From Bacteroidota bacterium (GTDB lineage: Bacteria > Bacteroidota > Bacteroidia > Bacteroidales > SZUA-534), in the NCBI GenBank assembly GCA_003250355.1, contig QKGS01000032.1:1-35653 (forward strand): a stretch of 35,653 nucleotides of DNA, given 5' to 3'. The notes below the pieces were generated by a model. That model was not told where the DNA came from. It was given only the letters and a program-made list of their open reading frames with translations, and made no database searches. The translations under genes were made by a program, and so were the position numbers. Shown here piece after piece: positions 35,159 through 35,653 of this stretch; position 1 is the first letter of the stretch; each line of letters opens with the position of its first letter.

Positions 35159-35653
35159 TTACCTTACAAAAACTTCAAATATCGTAGCCGGAACATTCTC
35201 TGACGAATGCTCTGCTTCAATTATTATTCCTTTAGTATTTATTGAATTATCTAATTTTAATGTATTTATAGTCTGATAATTACCTGTAATCTCGCTCAAT
35301 GTTTCTCCTTCAAGTGTTTTAATCTTATAGTTCTGAACACACTGAGGAACAATACTGTCGTAGTGTCCGAACTGAACAGTTTCCATTGCATGGTCGTAAT
35401 CGCCGTCGAAGAACAGCCTGATTTCTGAAATGGCTTGCTCTTCGCTCCATTCTATTTTTAATTCGGGAGCTTTATCTGCAATATCTGCGGCCCATGAATT
35501 AGCAGTTCCCCAAGGGCGGATGTATCCGTTGCAAATATTATCGGCGTTGAATGCTTCAATTGCAGGAGTTATTTCCATGGCAATGTTCTGCCCTGCCGGA
35601 CGACGTTTGGGTATCCAGAATTCAAACGTATCAACACCTAAGTTATCAGGTGG
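35159..35653 (-). CDS. C-terminal part of a probable FAD-dependent oxidoreductase, partial
   Basis: A frame open from the right edge to a TAA at 35159; 164 residues are visible, beginning PPDNLGVDTFEFW. The in-frame ATG at 35578 is internal. The segment NICNGYIRPWGTANSWAAD, then IRLFFDGDYDHAMETVQFGH and VPQCVQNYKI, recalls the discoidin-like C-terminal domain found on secreted FAD-dependent oxidoreductases (FAD_oxidored type) in Bacteroidota and Planctomycetes polysaccharide loci. No FAD-binding motif is in view because the N-terminus lies outside the window, so the call is tentative. It is the first visible gene of the galactan cluster on this strand. Confidence 0.6.
   Translation of the reverse strand, partial: PPDNLGVDTFEFWIPKRRPAGQNIAMEITPAIEAFNADNICNGYIRPWGTANSWAADIADKAPELKIEWSEEQAISEIRLFFDGDYDHAMETVQFGHYDSIVPQCVQNYKIKTLEGETLSEITGNYQTINTLKLDNSINTKGIIIEAEHSSENVPATIFEVFVR

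Overview
The window looks like a chromosomal segment of an AT-rich member of the Bacteroidota, probably a marine Bacteroidales/Marinilabiliales-type organism. The evidence is the recurrent promoter box TAnnTTTG (several with TTTG 19 bp upstream), little use of Shine-Dalgarno sites, lipoproteins with short lipoboxes, a type IX secretion C-terminal domain, DUF families typical of the phylum (DUF6340, DUF6934, DUF7149-like) and a GH117 enzyme characteristic of red-algal galactan degraders. The genus is inference.

Left part (1-8092, all minus strand): the N-terminus of a probable type IIG restriction-modification enzyme at the edge, then, in order of transcription, a von Willebrand-like membrane protein, a DUF6340 lipoprotein, a Ste24-like M48 protease, a SiaC-type phosphoprotein, an LpxL-like acyltransferase and a GT39-like glycosyltransferase. 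This reads as an envelope-related cluster. Three gaps in 2235-8900 hold degenerate 7-bp-period tandem repeats.

Middle part (8198-26552): an HMA-AraC fusion regulator, a TIGR01777 epimerase and gdhA on the plus strand, converging with a very large orphan sensor kinase. Then come glyA, an Lrp/AsnC regulator, dapB-lepB, a small accessory pair (a 53-codon ORF not in the usual size range of gene callers, plus DUF6934), and the translation block thrS-infC-rpmI-rplT, in which infC appears to start at AUA. A second orphan histidine kinase, an RRM RNA-binding protein, a SlyD-type isomerase and a small outer-membrane protein follow.

Right part (26614-35653): an SDR oxidoreductase and a 1159-residue protein. 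Its motifs (Lys and His 20 residues apart, a P-loop, then an Asp 20 residues after the P-loop Lys) match the order and spacing of PEP carboxykinase active sites, so it is probably a PPi-type PEPCK that a homology pipeline would tend to leave as hypothetical. Facing it is a minus-strand carbohydrate locus: the C-terminus of a probable FAD-dependent oxidoreductase, a GH117 lipoprotein, a GH16 lipoprotein with a discoidin-like domain inserted inside its catalytic fold, and a GH16 enzyme with a type IX sorting tail. This suggests use of agar, porphyran or a related red-algal galactan. The locus continues past the right edge; no SusC/SusD pair is in view. REP-like palindromes lie between its genes.
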